The notes: generated by a model not told the origin, from the sequence alone. Positions 1 through 8,070 are shown, counted from the stretch's first letter. The stretch is 64,000 nt of DNA from GCA-002733465 sp965230525 (GCA_965230525.1 OZ246008.1:248001-312000), one strand, 5' to 3'. A program made the numbers and translations.

Positions 1-855
1 TGGGTACTCGGTGAAGATATAGCCCAAACCGATCCAAATCAGCAACATGTTTTGCAAGCACTCGAAAATTTAGACTTTTTAATTGTGCAAGAAATTTTTA
101 TGTCAGAAACGGCCAAGCTAGCTGACATAGTTTTGCCGGGCTCTTCTTTCTTAGAAAAATCAGGCACCTTTACCAATGGTGAACGAAGAATTCAAGCGGT
201 TAATGCGGCCGTAAAACCGTTAGCCGGTTGTAAAACTGATGGTCAAATTCTTGCTGACATGATCGAGCGAATGAGTGGCAAAACGCAAAGTGCTGAGCCC
301 GATGAGCTACTCAAAGAGATCTCGCAAATCGTACCTTTCTTTGCTGGGGTTAAGTGGGATGAATTAGGTCAACAAGGTAAGCAATGGCCGGTATTAGATG
401 ATGGAAAGGATACTGATATTTTACATATAGGAGAATTTAGACGAGGCAAAGGAAAGTTTCATTATTACCCTTGGCAAGAAACCCAAGAGATGCTCGACAA
501 TAGCCAAGCTTTTCCTTTTATTTTAACCACTAGTCGAGTTCTTGAACATTACAATGCCGCCACAATGACCAGAAGAACCCGTAATGGTGACATTGTTGAT
601 AAGGATATTTTATTAATTCATCCAAACGATGCCAAACAAAAAAACATTCAGAATCATCAGCAAGTCAAGCTAAGTAGCCATCGTGGTGAAATTGAAATGG
701 TTGCCGAGTTGAGTGAAAAAGTAAAACCGGGGGTTTTGTTTACTACTTTTCATTTTCCCGAGTTGATGGTTAATCGATTGACTGGGGATGTTTGTGATAC
801 TGAGACAATGTGTCCGGAGTATAAAGTTGTGGCGGTGGACGTTAAAAGGGTTTAG
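1..855 (+). CDS. Formate dehydrogenase-type molybdopterin oxidoreductase, C-terminal part (5' end outside window)
   Basis: The frame is open from base 1 to a TAG at 853-855, so only the last 284 codons are present. The visible part has the hallmarks of the large (alpha) subunit of NAD-linked formate dehydrogenases and related bis-MGD enzymes. The segment ETAKLADIVLPGSSFLEKSG is the end of the cofactor-binding domain. A C-terminal molydopterin dinucleotide-binding beta-barrel follows, with TTSRVLEHYNAATMTRR and a late TTFHFPE segment. The expected reaction is two-electron oxidation of formate to CO2 in the cytoplasm. The iron-sulfur and active-site Cys/Sec regions lie upstream of the window, so the substrate cannot be confirmed. 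A strong hairpin overlaps the stop codon. Confidence 0.85.
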   Translation, partial: WVLGEDIAQTDPNQQHVLQALENLDFLIVQEIFMSETAKLADIVLPGSSFLEKSGTFTNGERRIQAVNAAVKPLAGCKTDGQILADMIERMSGKTQSAEPDELLKEISQIVPFFAGVKWDELGQQGKQWPVLDDGKDTDILHIGEFRRGKGKFHYYPWQETQEMLDNSQAFPFILTTSRVLEHYNAATMTRRTRNGDIVDKDILLIHPNDAKQKNIQNHQQVKLSSHRGEIEMVAELSEKVKPGVLFTTFHFPELMVNRLTGDVCDTETMCPEYKVVAVDVKRV

Positions 856-883
856 GCTTTGTAAGTTGCGGCTTACAAAGCCT
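854..883 (+). terminator. Hairpin at the end of the formate dehydrogenase gene
   Basis: A perfect 12-bp stem (AGGCTTTGTAAG / CTTACAAAGCCT) with a 6-nt loop begins on the last base of the stop codon region. The following bases (CTTATTC) are only weakly T-rich, so termination is likely but not a textbook case. Confidence 0.6.
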
Positions 884-890
884 CTTATTC

Positions 891-1379
891 TAAGAGCGGT
901 TTCGCAGCGCTAAAGCTTGCCTGCGAGTTACTTTTGGAAAGCTCCAAAAGTAACCAAAAGAGCTTATCGCTTAGTCAGCTGGACTCCGAGATTTAGCTAG
1001 CCTTTTTACTTTGCTTAGTCTTTAGCGCCCACCATCCGTTCGGCTTTAGGCCGTTATGCGGACACAAGTTACTCATTTGATTAGTGTGTATTTAACTTTA
1101 AGTATGTAAGAAACTATGCCTAAAAATTAAATGTTATCAAAATCAGAATTAGAAAATGCTTTATTGATGCGTAACTTGTCTAATCAAAAACTGCCTAAGG
1201 ATATACTCGAGGTCAGGCGTTTTCTCTCACGTCAACTAAATTAGAATTTATGATAACGGTGCCCTGCTGGCCAAGCAATTGGCTTTTTTGTTTACTTTCG
1301 TCTAAGAACGCCTACTCTTGGTTTAGCTATTGAAAAAAGTAAATCGCAGGCAAGCTTTAGCGCTGCGAAACCGCCCTTA
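891..1379. repeat. MITE-like element bounded by 36-bp terminal inverted repeats
   Basis: The sequences at 891-926 and 1344-1379 are reverse complements of each other with one mismatch in 36 bases. Both begin or end with TAAG(A/G)GCGGTTTCGCAGCG. Just inside the left arm is a short palindrome (ACTTTTGGA-AAGC-TCCAAAAGT, about 929-950), and the right arm has a weaker version. The 417 bp between the arms hold no large reading frame, only the 37-codon one listed separately. The size, long inverted ends and intergenic position suggest a non-autonomous mobile element or an intergenic repeat family. No target-site duplication was identified, so transposition is inference. Confidence 0.6.
1131..1244 (+). 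CDS. Possible 37-residue protein inside the inverted-repeat element
   Basis: This is a short frame from ATG 1131 to TAG 1244, encoding a basic, helix-prone peptide that starts MLSKSELENALL and ends RRFLSRQLN. The composition looks protein-like, with amphipathic Leu spacing and no odd residues. There is no convincing ribosome binding site upstream. It could be a relic of a longer gene once carried by the element, or chance. I do not recognise it and assign no function. Confidence 0.25.
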   Translation: MLSKSELENALLMRNLSNQKLPKDILEVRRFLSRQLN

Positions 1380-1410
1380 AGAAATCACTTAAACTCATTA
1401 CCCTACACAC

Positions 1411-1440
1411 AAAAAAAGAGCCATAAAAAGGCTCTTTTTT
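1411..1440 (-). terminator. Bidirectional rho-independent terminator
   Basis: The hairpin AAAAGAGCC / GGCTCTTTT is flanked by an A-run and a T-run, so it works in both directions. On the minus strand it lies 14 bp after the stop of the His/Arg-rich protein gene. Confidence 0.8.
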
Positions 1441-1453
1441 TAAATCTCCCATT

Positions 1454-2146
1454 TTAGTGATCCAAAACTCTACTAATCAATATCCCCGCTACAACAGCCC
1501 CTAACAAAGGCGTCTTAACATGCCCACAATGTCGACTATGATAATGCGGATGATATCGCCCTCTTCTATCATAGTATCCATAATCATAAGCGTGATAGTT
1601 GCCATAGATATCATAGTATCCGTAAAAGGTTCCATAGTAATCCGAGTGACTCGCTACATGTCTTCCGTTGTAATGGTAGTGACCATGCCCCCTATGCCAG
1701 CGACGCTTGTGCGAATGATGCTTGTGCGAGTGGCGATATTTTTTATGATGACCATGGTCGTGTCGATGCTTCGAATATCGACGATGCTTTTTTTCATGAC
1801 GACGTTCATGACGTCTTTCATGTCGCTTTTCTCTACGAGATTGACGGTCTTCACGACGCGCTTGTCTTCTTTCTCGGCTTTTTTCGCGACGGTCTTTGGC
1901 CTTTTCACGACGCTCGCTTCGTCTTTCATGTTTTCGGTCTTTGCGATTTTCATCCGATTTGGCTAAACGATAATCAGCTTTGTTAACCCCAGTAAGACTT
2001 CGTTTTTCTCGACGCATTTTTGATTCAAATTGCGAAGCTTTAGCTTGTGGGTCTGTATGTTTTACAGCCGACTCAGTCGCTTGAGCCAAGTTGACCAACG
2101 AAACTGAACTCAACATTAATAGCCCAGAAAAAAATAACTTAGTCAT
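1454..2146 (-). CDS. Exported His/Arg/Lys-rich low-complexity protein
   Basis: The product has 230 residues. An N-terminal signal peptide (MTKLFFSGLLMLSSVSLVNLAQA) predicts export. Residues about 40-120 are dominated by RRE/ERR/DRR repeats likely to form a charged helix. Residues about 120-155 are extremely His-rich (HRHDHGHHKKYRHSHKHH), then comes a Tyr/His/Gly-rich stretch. A final hydrophobic segment (LLGAVVAGILISRVL) could sit in a membrane. A strong Shine-Dalgarno (AGGAG) precedes the ATG. The gene stands alone and ends at a good terminator. The His clusters could bind Ni, Zn or Cu in the periplasm, but that rests on composition only. No family was recognised. Confidence 0.75.
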   Translation of the reverse strand: MTKLFFSGLLMLSSVSLVNLAQATESAVKHTDPQAKASQFESKMRREKRSLTGVNKADYRLAKSDENRKDRKHERRSERREKAKDRREKSRERRQARREDRQSRREKRHERRHERRHEKKHRRYSKHRHDHGHHKKYRHSHKHHSHKRRWHRGHGHYHYNGRHVASHSDYYGTFYGYYDIYGNYHAYDYGYYDRRGRYHPHYHSRHCGHVKTPLLGAVVAGILISRVLDH

Positions 2147-2307
2147 GGTAGTTCTCCTACATTTGTTGACATGTTAGGTACAGTTTATGTCGAACTAAAT
2201 GAATGAAAACTGAAGGCTATAAAAAGAATATTGGTATTAGTTCACAGAATCGCATTGCTCGCTAGCATAGAAAAGATTATCTGAAAATGCTTTGGTCCTT
2301 TCAAATA

Positions 2308-2511
2308 TTAATGATTATTTAGACGTTTAAAATAGATAGCTGCGAGTCCAAGTAACTTAAAAATAACAAGTGTCAGAATACAAGTGCCAACCAGCCACCC
2401 CATTGATCCGTTTAACAATAAACTTGATTCAATTGAATTATTTAAAGTCGCTTCCCCAGCGTTATCGAGCAACGACAAGGATAGGGAAAATGCTAAGATG
2501 ATGATTGCCAT
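2308..2511 (-). CDS. Small two-helix membrane protein
   Basis: The frame encodes 67 residues from ATG 2511, or up to 90-97 residues if ATG 2580 or 2601 is used. I prefer 2511 because the upstream small gene then ends 28 bp before it, and a purine-rich AAAAGAGAA lies just upstream. The longer versions overlap that gene. Two hydrophobic segments (MAIIILAFSLSLSLL and WLVGTCILTLVIFKLLGLAAIYF) predict an inner-membrane protein with a short loop. It is the last gene of the run that begins with the membrane protein and XRE regulator at 3476. Function is unknown. Confidence 0.5.
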   Translation of the reverse strand: MAIIILAFSLSLSLLDNAGEATLNNSIESSLLLNGSMGWLVGTCILTLVIFKLLGLAAIYFKRLNNH

Positions 2512-2539
2512 ACTTATGATTCTCTTTTTTCTGGAGGTA

Positions 2540-2719
2540 TTACTTACAATGCTTACTTCTGCGTTGAGTGATATAGGCATTACTTGCAAACCATACTGCA
2601 ATTAAAAAGTTGTTGACCAACAAGCCTTGTTCTTTACTATCTGTCCAATAGGCTGAGAATAACATCGCGACAGCAAAAAAGAGGGCGTTTACAATAACTA
2701 AAGTTTTTGTGTTTTTCAT
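2540..2719 (-). CDS. Small hydrophobic membrane protein, 59 residues
   Basis: The frame runs from ATG 2719 (complement) to TAA 2540. The protein starts MKNTKTLVIVNALFFAVAM and has two hydrophobic stretches (residues about 7-24 and 35-50), then a basic tail (QRRSKHCK). It lies 71 bp downstream of the XRE regulator on the same strand. This fits the pattern of small membrane proteins trailing YgzD-like regulators. No homologue was recognised. The hydrophobicity pattern and conserved order on one strand make a real gene likely. Confidence 0.5.
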   Translation of the reverse strand: MKNTKTLVIVNALFFAVAMLFSAYWTDSKEQGLLVNNFLIAVWFASNAYITQRRSKHCK

Positions 2720-2790
2720 GAGTCGCCTCGGTATTAGTTTGGTATCTGTTAATTTGATATTTGTTAATTATTAAATGTTAATCTGATGAC

Positions 2791-2985
2791 TTATTGTTCA
2801 TCTTCAAAAATTTGTTCAATCGGCATTTCAAATAGTCTGGCCGCTTTAAACGCTAGCGGTAAACTGGGGTCAAACTTACCTTTTTCGATAGCGTTAATAG
2901 TTTGCCGTGAGACATTCAACACTTTTGCCAGATCCGCTTGAGTCCAATCTCTTTCAGCTCGTAGGACTTTTAATCGATTCTTCAT
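2791..2985 (-). CDS. XRE-family transcriptional regulator (YgzD/YozG-like)
   Basis: This 64-residue single-domain helix-turn-helix protein has the recognition region TQADLAKVLNVSRQTINAIE at about residues 15-34, followed by KGKFDPSLPLAFKAARLFE. Such minimal XRE proteins are typically co-transcribed with a membrane protein. Here the ATG overlaps the stop of the upstream membrane protein gene by 4 bp (2982-2985), so translation is coupled. A likely target is the inverted repeat at 3491-3524 in front of the operon, giving autoregulation. This is inference from position and symmetry. Confidence 0.9.
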   Translation of the reverse strand: MKNRLKVLRAERDWTQADLAKVLNVSRQTINAIEKGKFDPSLPLAFKAARLFEMPIEQIFEDEQ

Positions 2986-3476
2986 CGGTAGCGCCTCTGA
3001 CCAAATATCACTCCCAACAAGTAAGTCACACCGATTAACATGACTAAATGAGAAATTTCGGCGTCAAATGAAATCAAGTTGATATTGTCTAAAGTCGAAT
3101 AGCTAGTACCTGCAATGAGCCCGGCTCCTAGCGCGATTGCCATAGCGTCTAATTGAATCTTTTGCTGTAACTCGTCTAGCCCTTCTAAATGGCGTTTATT
3201 GGCAAATATCACGCCGATACCAATGAGTAAATTAATCACGACACTAACGACCTTGAGCCAAATGATTTCCGGCCAAACCAATAACGAACCAAAAGTTGCT
3301 ATCGCCATAGTAGCTACCCACGCAGCGGTCCATTTAGCGAGGTTAATGGTGTTCTTTTTAGCTTCGACACGCCAGTCCGAACATTGCTCGTCCTGGGGAC
3401 TATTCTCACCTTGGGGACTATTCTCACCTTGGGGACTATTCTCACCTTGGGGACTATTCTCATCTGCTGATGTCAT
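2982..3476 (-). CDS. Four-helix membrane protein with N-terminal ENSPQG repeats
   Basis: The product has 164 residues. The N-terminus carries four near-identical 6-residue repeats (ENSPQG, the last ENSPQD) encoded by 18-bp tandem repeats at about 3392-3463. Four hydrophobic segments follow (about residues 45-70, 74-92, 110-126 and 143-158), separated by the charged loop NKRHLEGLDELQQK. It is the first gene of an operon with the XRE regulator. Family knowledge: small membrane proteins paired with YgzD-like regulators are common and mostly uncharacterised. The DNA repeat could change length by slippage without shifting frame, since the unit is 18 bp. Confidence 0.8.
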   Translation of the reverse strand: MTSADENSPQGENSPQGENSPQGENSPQDEQCSDWRVEAKKNTINLAKWTAAWVATMAIATFGSLLVWPEIIWLKVVSVVINLLIGIGVIFANKRHLEGLDELQQKIQLDAMAIALGAGLIAGTSYSTLDNINLISFDAEISHLVMLIGVTYLLGVIFGQRRYR

Positions 3477-3490
3477 CTGTATGCCTTACT

Positions 3491-3538
3491 TTACCTAATG
3501 TAAAACACACTTTACATTAAGTAACCCACAACTGTCAA
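3491..3538 (-). promoter_or_regulatory. Promoter and palindromic operator of the membrane-protein/XRE operon
   Basis: On the minus strand, TTGACA (complement of 3533-3538) is followed after 16 bp by TGTAAA (complement of 3511-3516), a plausible -35/-10 pair. The near-perfect inverted repeat TTACCTAATGTAAA / TTTACATTAAGTAA (3491-3504 and 3511-3524, 6-bp spacer) overlaps the -10. This arrangement is expected for a repressor, probably the XRE protein itself. A second TTGACA-containing copy lies at about 3553-3565. Confidence 0.55.
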
Positions 3539-3685
3539 GTTTAGTTTACATTTTGTCAAGTTTGGCTTTCAAAGTAGCTGCCGTGATAGATTATAGAAAG
3601 TAGCCATTAAAGCCTGTAGACTGGTTAGGAATCTGTAAACCGATTCGAGCCAATATAAATAGTACCCTTCAACATAGGTCCCTTA

Positions 3686-5998
3686 ATGCTTATTCAATCA
3701 TTCCGCCATTATCTTTCCTTTTTCATAGCTCTCGGTTTAATCCTAATACTCGCGATAGCAACGAAATGGCAAACTTCACCCATTCAACCATTACCAAAGG
3801 AAGCATCAGAACATGTTTTTTCAGCGGGAAGAGCCTTTGAGCTCATAGAGCATTTAACTCAAGAGCAAGTCCCTCATGTTGTCGATATGCCCGCCAATCG
3901 GCTTGTAGAAAAGCGAATTATTGAGTATTTAGAGAGCTTAGGCTTTCAACCGAGCATACAACAAACCGATGTTTGTAGAGCAAGGCGCGGTTCGGGCAGA
4001 TGCACTCAAATTAGAAATATCATTGTTGAAGTTAAAGGCTCAGATCCGAGCAAAGGTATTTTGCTTTCTGCTCATTATGATTCAGTCGCTGCGGGCCCAG
4101 GAGTCAGTGACGCGGTCACCGCTGTTGGTACATTATTAGAGACTGCACGTTTGCTATCACAAACACCCCAGCCTAAAAATACTATTGTGTTTTTATTTAA
4201 TGAGGGTGAAGAATATGGATTGATGGGTGCCAAGGCATTTATGGATGAACACCCACTCGCAAAACAAGTGCATATCGCCTTAAATATTGAAGCCAGAGGA
4301 ACCACCGGAAAAAGTGTGATGTTTGAAACTGGAGAGGACAGCGGATGGCTAGTTGATATCTATGCAAAAACAACCCCGTCTGCCTTGACGAGTTCGTTAT
4401 TTTACGAAGCTTATAAAGTTTTACCCAATGACACCGACCTGACTATTTTCAAGCAAGGTAATTTGCAAGGATTAAATTTTGCACACGCAGAAAACTTGCC
4501 TCACTATCACACGCCACTTGATAATTTAGAACAACTCAATTTAGGCAGTTTACAACATCATGGTGATAACATTTGGGGCGTTTTGCAATCCATTAAAGAT
4601 CTCGACTTAAGCAACACCGAGACTGGAAATTTAGTTTATACCGATATCCTCAGCTTATTTGTAATTAGTTGGTCAGAGAGTATTAACTTAACTCTTACCT
4701 TAATCATTATCGGCTTGTTTATAGTGATTCGGCTGCTGACCATTAGGCAGTTTAATATTACTCGCGGCTCCATTTTTGTTTCCTTGTTGGTCATTCTAAT
4801 TTCCATTGTCGTCGGAACGGCCATTTCATTTGGCTTACAATATCTAGTCCAAATACTAAGTGATAACACCACGCCTTGGCTAAGTAACGAACTCCCCATG
4901 CGATTTGCTTTATGGCTGGGCATTCTCGCGGCAATGACCTATATAGGACGTTATGGCTTGGCCAACCGCACTCCAATAGAAGTGTTGGCCGCACTTGGAA
5001 GCTTTTGGGTGATTCTCAGTATCATTTCTGCGATAGCGGTTCCAGGCATCACTTTTTTATTCTTAATTCCATTGATAATAACTACTGCCGGAATTGGTTT
5101 TATTTATGTTAAGAAAGCTTCCGAATCATTGGATGCTTTAATCGAAAAAACAATTATTGCCGTCGCGCTTGCGAGCTCAATTACTTTTGTTGCTGTCGCA
5201 TTTGTTTTAGAAATTATGGTGACTTTTAGGATGTCCGTTGCAGTCGGCATTATGCTCAGCTTTTGTTTAGCTAATCTGCTACCAACCTTGGCGAACCAAA
5301 ATAAAAATTCGAAAGAAAATTCTATACAGCCCATTGGCCTAACGAGCATCGCTCTTTTAGTAGTGTGTATTTTGTGGACCAGCTTTCAACCACCCTACTC
5401 TGCCACTAATCCGCAACATTTGAATATTGTGTATGTGCAACATCAAGATGGACAGAGTTATATCAACACCGGTAATCAGAATAGTCAAATTCCACAGTCG
5501 CTAAGAGACGCTTTAATTAAAGATATAAACCTTGAGAAGGTTTACCCATGGAGCGATTACCAACGACCATCGGTAATTGTTGAAAATAAACAACGGCTAA
5601 AACCGGTGGAATTATCAGTGACAACTAACGATTCCAACTCCAATCAAAAGCGATTACAAATTAACGCAGACTTTGCTGGATTTATGGAAATCAGTTTATA
5701 CATTCCAAAAAGTTTCGATTTAAGAAAAATCACCAAAGGCAATAAAACAGTAAGCTATCGTAGAACAACATCTTATTACCCAGATTATTATGAATTTAGA
5801 TGCCGTGGGAAGTCATGTGCAAATCAGGAATTAGTATTGGAGATTGGTTATAATAGCGATGAAAAAATCTTTGTGATGACAACTTATGATCATTTACCCA
5901 ATGAGTTTAAGAGTTTGAAAAATGCTCGAGGGGAGTTAGCCGTTCCGGTGCATGATGGGGATAAATCTCAGGTGATTAGTTGGACTCAATTGGATTAA
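3686..5998 (+). CDS. M28-family zinc metallopeptidase with C-terminal membrane domain
   Basis: The product has 770 residues. An N-terminal hydrophobic anchor (about 9-26) is followed by an M28 catalytic domain. His130-x-Asp132 sits in SAHYDSV, the second metal Asp in PGVSDA, the catalytic Glu pair in NEGEEYG, and the late metal His in LPHYHTPLDN. M28 enzymes are di-zinc aminopeptidases or carboxypeptidases. From about residue 320 to 580 there are seven to eight hydrophobic helices, then a soluble C-terminal domain. This is the architecture of the ER-type FXNA/membrane M28 proteins and their bacterial relatives. The active site is probably periplasmic. The gene stands alone with only a small membrane gene behind it. 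The substrate is unknown. Confidence 0.9.
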   Translation: MLIQSFRHYLSFFIALGLILILAIATKWQTSPIQPLPKEASEHVFSAGRAFELIEHLTQEQVPHVVDMPANRLVEKRIIEYLESLGFQPSIQQTDVCRARRGSGRCTQIRNIIVEVKGSDPSKGILLSAHYDSVAAGPGVSDAVTAVGTLLETARLLSQTPQPKNTIVFLFNEGEEYGLMGAKAFMDEHPLAKQVHIALNIEARGTTGKSVMFETGEDSGWLVDIYAKTTPSALTSSLFYEAYKVLPNDTDLTIFKQGNLQGLNFAHAENLPHYHTPLDNLEQLNLGSLQHHGDNIWGVLQSIKDLDLSNTETGNLVYTDILSLFVISWSESINLTLTLIIIGLFIVIRLLTIRQFNITRGSIFVSLLVILISIVVGTAISFGLQYLVQILSDNTTPWLSNELPMRFALWLGILAAMTYIGRYGLANRTPIEVLAALGSFWVILSIISAIAVPGITFLFLIPLIITTAGIGFIYVKKASESLDALIEKTIIAVALASSITFVAVAFVLEIMVTFRMSVAVGIMLSFCLANLLPTLANQNKNSKENSIQPIGLTSIALLVVCILWTSFQPPYSATNPQHLNIVYVQHQDGQSYINTGNQNSQIPQSLRDALIKDINLEKVYPWSDYQRPSVIVENKQRLKPVELSVTTNDSNSNQKRLQINADFAGFMEISLYIPKSFDLRKITKGNKTVSYRRTTSYYPDYYEFRCRGKSCANQELVLEIGYNSDEKIFVMTTYDHLPNEFKSLKNARGELAVPVHDGDKSQVISWTQLD

Positions 5999-6022
5999 GT
6001 AATAGAGGATCGAAATTTCTGG

Positions 6023-6205
6023 ATGGAAATAGCAATAAAGATACTAGTCTCTATGGTTTCATTCGTTTTTTTGAATGTTATATTTGCTCTGGCTTATGCT
6101 TCACCTGTCGATAAGAATAAAAACGAAAAGCTAGAAGAAATAAAACAGTATGTAATTTATTTTGGTACTGTTGCAACAGTATTTTATTTGATTTGGACTT
6201 ACTAG
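6023..6205 (+). CDS. Small two-helix membrane protein
   Basis: This 60-residue product has two hydrophobic segments (residues about 5-26 and 43-58) separated by a charged loop (SPVDKNKNEKLEEIKQ). It begins 25 bp after the M28 peptidase stop, on the same strand, with AGAGGA about 12 nt before the ATG. It was possibly co-transcribed with the peptidase. No family was recognised. Confidence 0.5.
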   Translation: MEIAIKILVSMVSFVFLNVIFALAYASPVDKNKNEKLEEIKQYVIYFGTVATVFYLIWTY

Positions 6206-6272
6206 TTTTAACTCATAAGTCAGCCCCATTGCAGGTCGGCGTAGAGCTTGTAGCGAATACCCGACTTACGTG

Positions 6273-7556
6273 TTACAACTTTCTAAACAAAGATTTAATT
6301 TCGGTACGGATACTATCGGGCATGTCTACCTCACGGCATGCCGAGTTCCAATAACCAACCCCAGCTATAACTTCGTCGATAATTTTTTGAGGATTTTTAA
6401 TATCCGCAGATCGTCCTGCTGCTACTAGATCGTCCATTGTGAAGTTATCTCTTTTTCCGTTGCAACTCATTTGATGCTGACCAACGAACCGACTGCCTTT
6501 TTTGAAGGCAAAGCAAAGATCATAAGCTGGAGTTAACCGCCATCGTCCTTTACTGTCCATCATAAATGCATGATTTTTAGTATGGTCATCTTGGTTGCGA
6601 GCGATGATATTAAACACCATGCGTCGATAAAGTTCATTCAGAGAGTCTTGATGGAGCATCATTTTTCTCGCTGTTGAGAACAACGATTCATAGCCTACTT
6701 GGCCAACAGGATTTCGACCTTGATGTGACAACGAACAAAATGTTTGTACGTGAAATTTTTCTCCATCATTGGTTCTGTCAAACCGCTTGGTCATAAAGTG
6801 CGCTTGGCCATTATCTTCGATAAGTTGGCATTCTGTCATGTTTATTCCGGCCGCTTTTGCCATCAAGTGGTATGCCATTTCTATACGACCAATATGTTTA
6901 TCGGTTTCGTGTTCTTTGTTCTCAACTTCACTGAGTTTTAATAGCCAATAGGTGAAGCCTTTTGGTGCTTTGACCTGTCCCGATCGCAATTCATTGGTTG
7001 TTTGATCCCAAGCGACGATCGCTTTTGCTTTTGCGCCACCGGCCGATGTACCTATTTGAATTAATTTGGCCGTTATATCCTTTCCGGCCAAATGCGCGGT
7101 TTTCTTTCCGGCGCTATCCATAATGTCTTGGCAGATAGCCGTCAGCTCTGAGGGATTTACATCGAATGAGTTATTGAAACTCATGTCACTATCTGGAAGA
7201 TATTCGAGAGCGCCCATACCTCGGGTTCCAAGATAGGAAAGTCGTTCAATTGGATTTAATTGATCAAAACTGATCCCACGGTTTTCAAGCCAAGTGCGCA
7301 TAAGCTCATTGCCAAAATCTTCCGGTAATGAATCTGCGATCAGTCCTGGCAGTCCTGAAAAAGACTTCCATCGATCTGGCGTACTGAGACTGGGAAACGA
7401 GTACGGCGCTTCGCGCAGGGGCATCATGATCGGGGATAGCTCGAGACCTGCTTGAATTGCCTCGGGGGTATACTGAAACGACCCAATGCCAGTCGATTCA
7501 TCCCAACTGACCGCTCCAATAGTATTGCCCCAGAGTACAACTTTTATTACTGACAT
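6273..7556 (-). CDS. HipA-family serine/threonine kinase toxin
   Basis: The 427-residue length is typical for HipA. Couple_hipA-like N-terminal features (LPPF-equivalent FSGLPGLIADSLPEDFG, about 66-82) precede the kinase core. The P-loop-like GTSAGGAKAK is at 169-178, with Ser171 in the position of the autophosphorylated serine. The catalytic loop IARNQDDHTKNHAFM is near 318-332, and the metal motif TPAYDL near 342-347. Family knowledge: HipA kinases phosphorylate an aminoacyl-tRNA synthetase (GltX in E. coli), halting translation and promoting persistence. The gene lies 18 bp after its hipB-like partner and shares the leader AAGAGACACT before the ATG, which supports a bicistronic toxin-antitoxin operon. 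All key residues appear intact. Confidence 0.93.
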   Translation of the reverse strand: MSVIKVVLWGNTIGAVSWDESTGIGSFQYTPEAIQAGLELSPIMMPLREAPYSFPSLSTPDRWKSFSGLPGLIADSLPEDFGNELMRTWLENRGISFDQLNPIERLSYLGTRGMGALEYLPDSDMSFNNSFDVNPSELTAICQDIMDSAGKKTAHLAGKDITAKLIQIGTSAGGAKAKAIVAWDQTTNELRSGQVKAPKGFTYWLLKLSEVENKEHETDKHIGRIEMAYHLMAKAAGINMTECQLIEDNGQAHFMTKRFDRTNDGEKFHVQTFCSLSHQGRNPVGQVGYESLFSTARKMMLHQDSLNELYRRMVFNIIARNQDDHTKNHAFMMDSKGRWRLTPAYDLCFAFKKGSRFVGQHQMSCNGKRDNFTMDDLVAAGRSADIKNPQKIIDEVIAGVGYWNSACREVDMPDSIRTEIKSLFRKL

Positions 7557-7574
7557 AGTGTCTCTTTGCGATCG

Positions 7575-7916
7575 TTAGTCTTCAAATTCTGGACCACTCA
7601 TCAAACCGCTATTTGTTACTCTCTTTTTCTTCTTATCGATCAATTCGCGATCCAATAACTCTAGTGGCGTAGCCTTCGGTGTTTCCAGCAAACTAATGAT
7701 GATATCCATTCGATTTAAACCTTTGAGTATTCGAAGAAGGTTATCAGTTGAAATCGGTTTTCCATCAAAAGTTCGGTAAAGCAAACTTCGACTCACTCCC
7801 GTCTGCTTGACGAATTGAGTAATGCTACATTGGTTTTTGACGCTTTTTTTAAGCGACTGACCAAGCTCCTGCATTAGCGCATCGATACTAGCGCTGTTTA
7901 CGTCTATACTACTCAT
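7575..7916 (-). CDS. HipB-like antitoxin, XRE-type DNA-binding protein
   Basis: The 113-residue product is read from ATG 7916. The frame stays open to 7991, but the extra 25 codons overlap operator-like sites. ATG 7916 has the same AAGAGACACT leader as the hipA start, so I chose it. A helix-turn-helix lies in SITQFVKQTGVSRSLLYRTFDG, followed by STDNLLRILKGL. The C-terminal tail (LLDRELIDKKKKRVTNSG) is basic and may wrap the toxin. It is expected to bind HipA and to repress the operon through the repeated GTCC-N8-GGAC sites upstream. Confidence 0.85.
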   Translation of the reverse strand: MSSIDVNSASIDALMQELGQSLKKSVKNQCSITQFVKQTGVSRSLLYRTFDGKPISTDNLLRILKGLNRMDIIISLLETPKATPLELLDRELIDKKKKRVTNSGLMSGPEFED

Positions 7917-7919
7917 AGT

Positions 7920-8070
7920 GTCTCTTATGTATGACACAAGCACCAAAAATAGGTATTTATGTCCTGTATGTGGGACGAAGTATAGCAACAAAGACGGACA
8001 CTTACAACGGAATGTCCTATAAGAAAGACATTACTGTATAATTATAGCTGCTATGCCTCATATGCGGGAC
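7920..8070 (-). promoter_or_regulatory. Four spaced operator-like sites GTCC-N8-GGAC before hipBA
   Basis: Four 16-bp imperfect palindromes are at 7920-7935 (GTCT-N8-TGAC), 7961-7976 (GTCC-N8-GGAC), 8014-8029 (GTCC-N8-AGAC) and 8055-8070 (GCCT-N8-GGAC). Centre-to-centre spacings are 41, 53 and 41 bp, close to whole helical turns. The E. coli HipB operator is also a half-site, 8-bp gap, half-site design with several copies. The similarity suggests cooperative autorepression. Confidence 0.65.

Noticed and set aside
1520..1966. Long plus-strand open frame antisense to the His/Arg-rich gene
   Set aside because: It has a Met/Ile/Ser/Val-rich product typical of reading the complement of His/Arg codons. 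No ribosome binding site was found and the sense frame has a clear signal peptide.
3392..3463. Tandem 18-bp repeats that might look like a short CRISPR
   Set aside because: The units are direct, without spacers, and encode ENSPQG in frame in the membrane protein.
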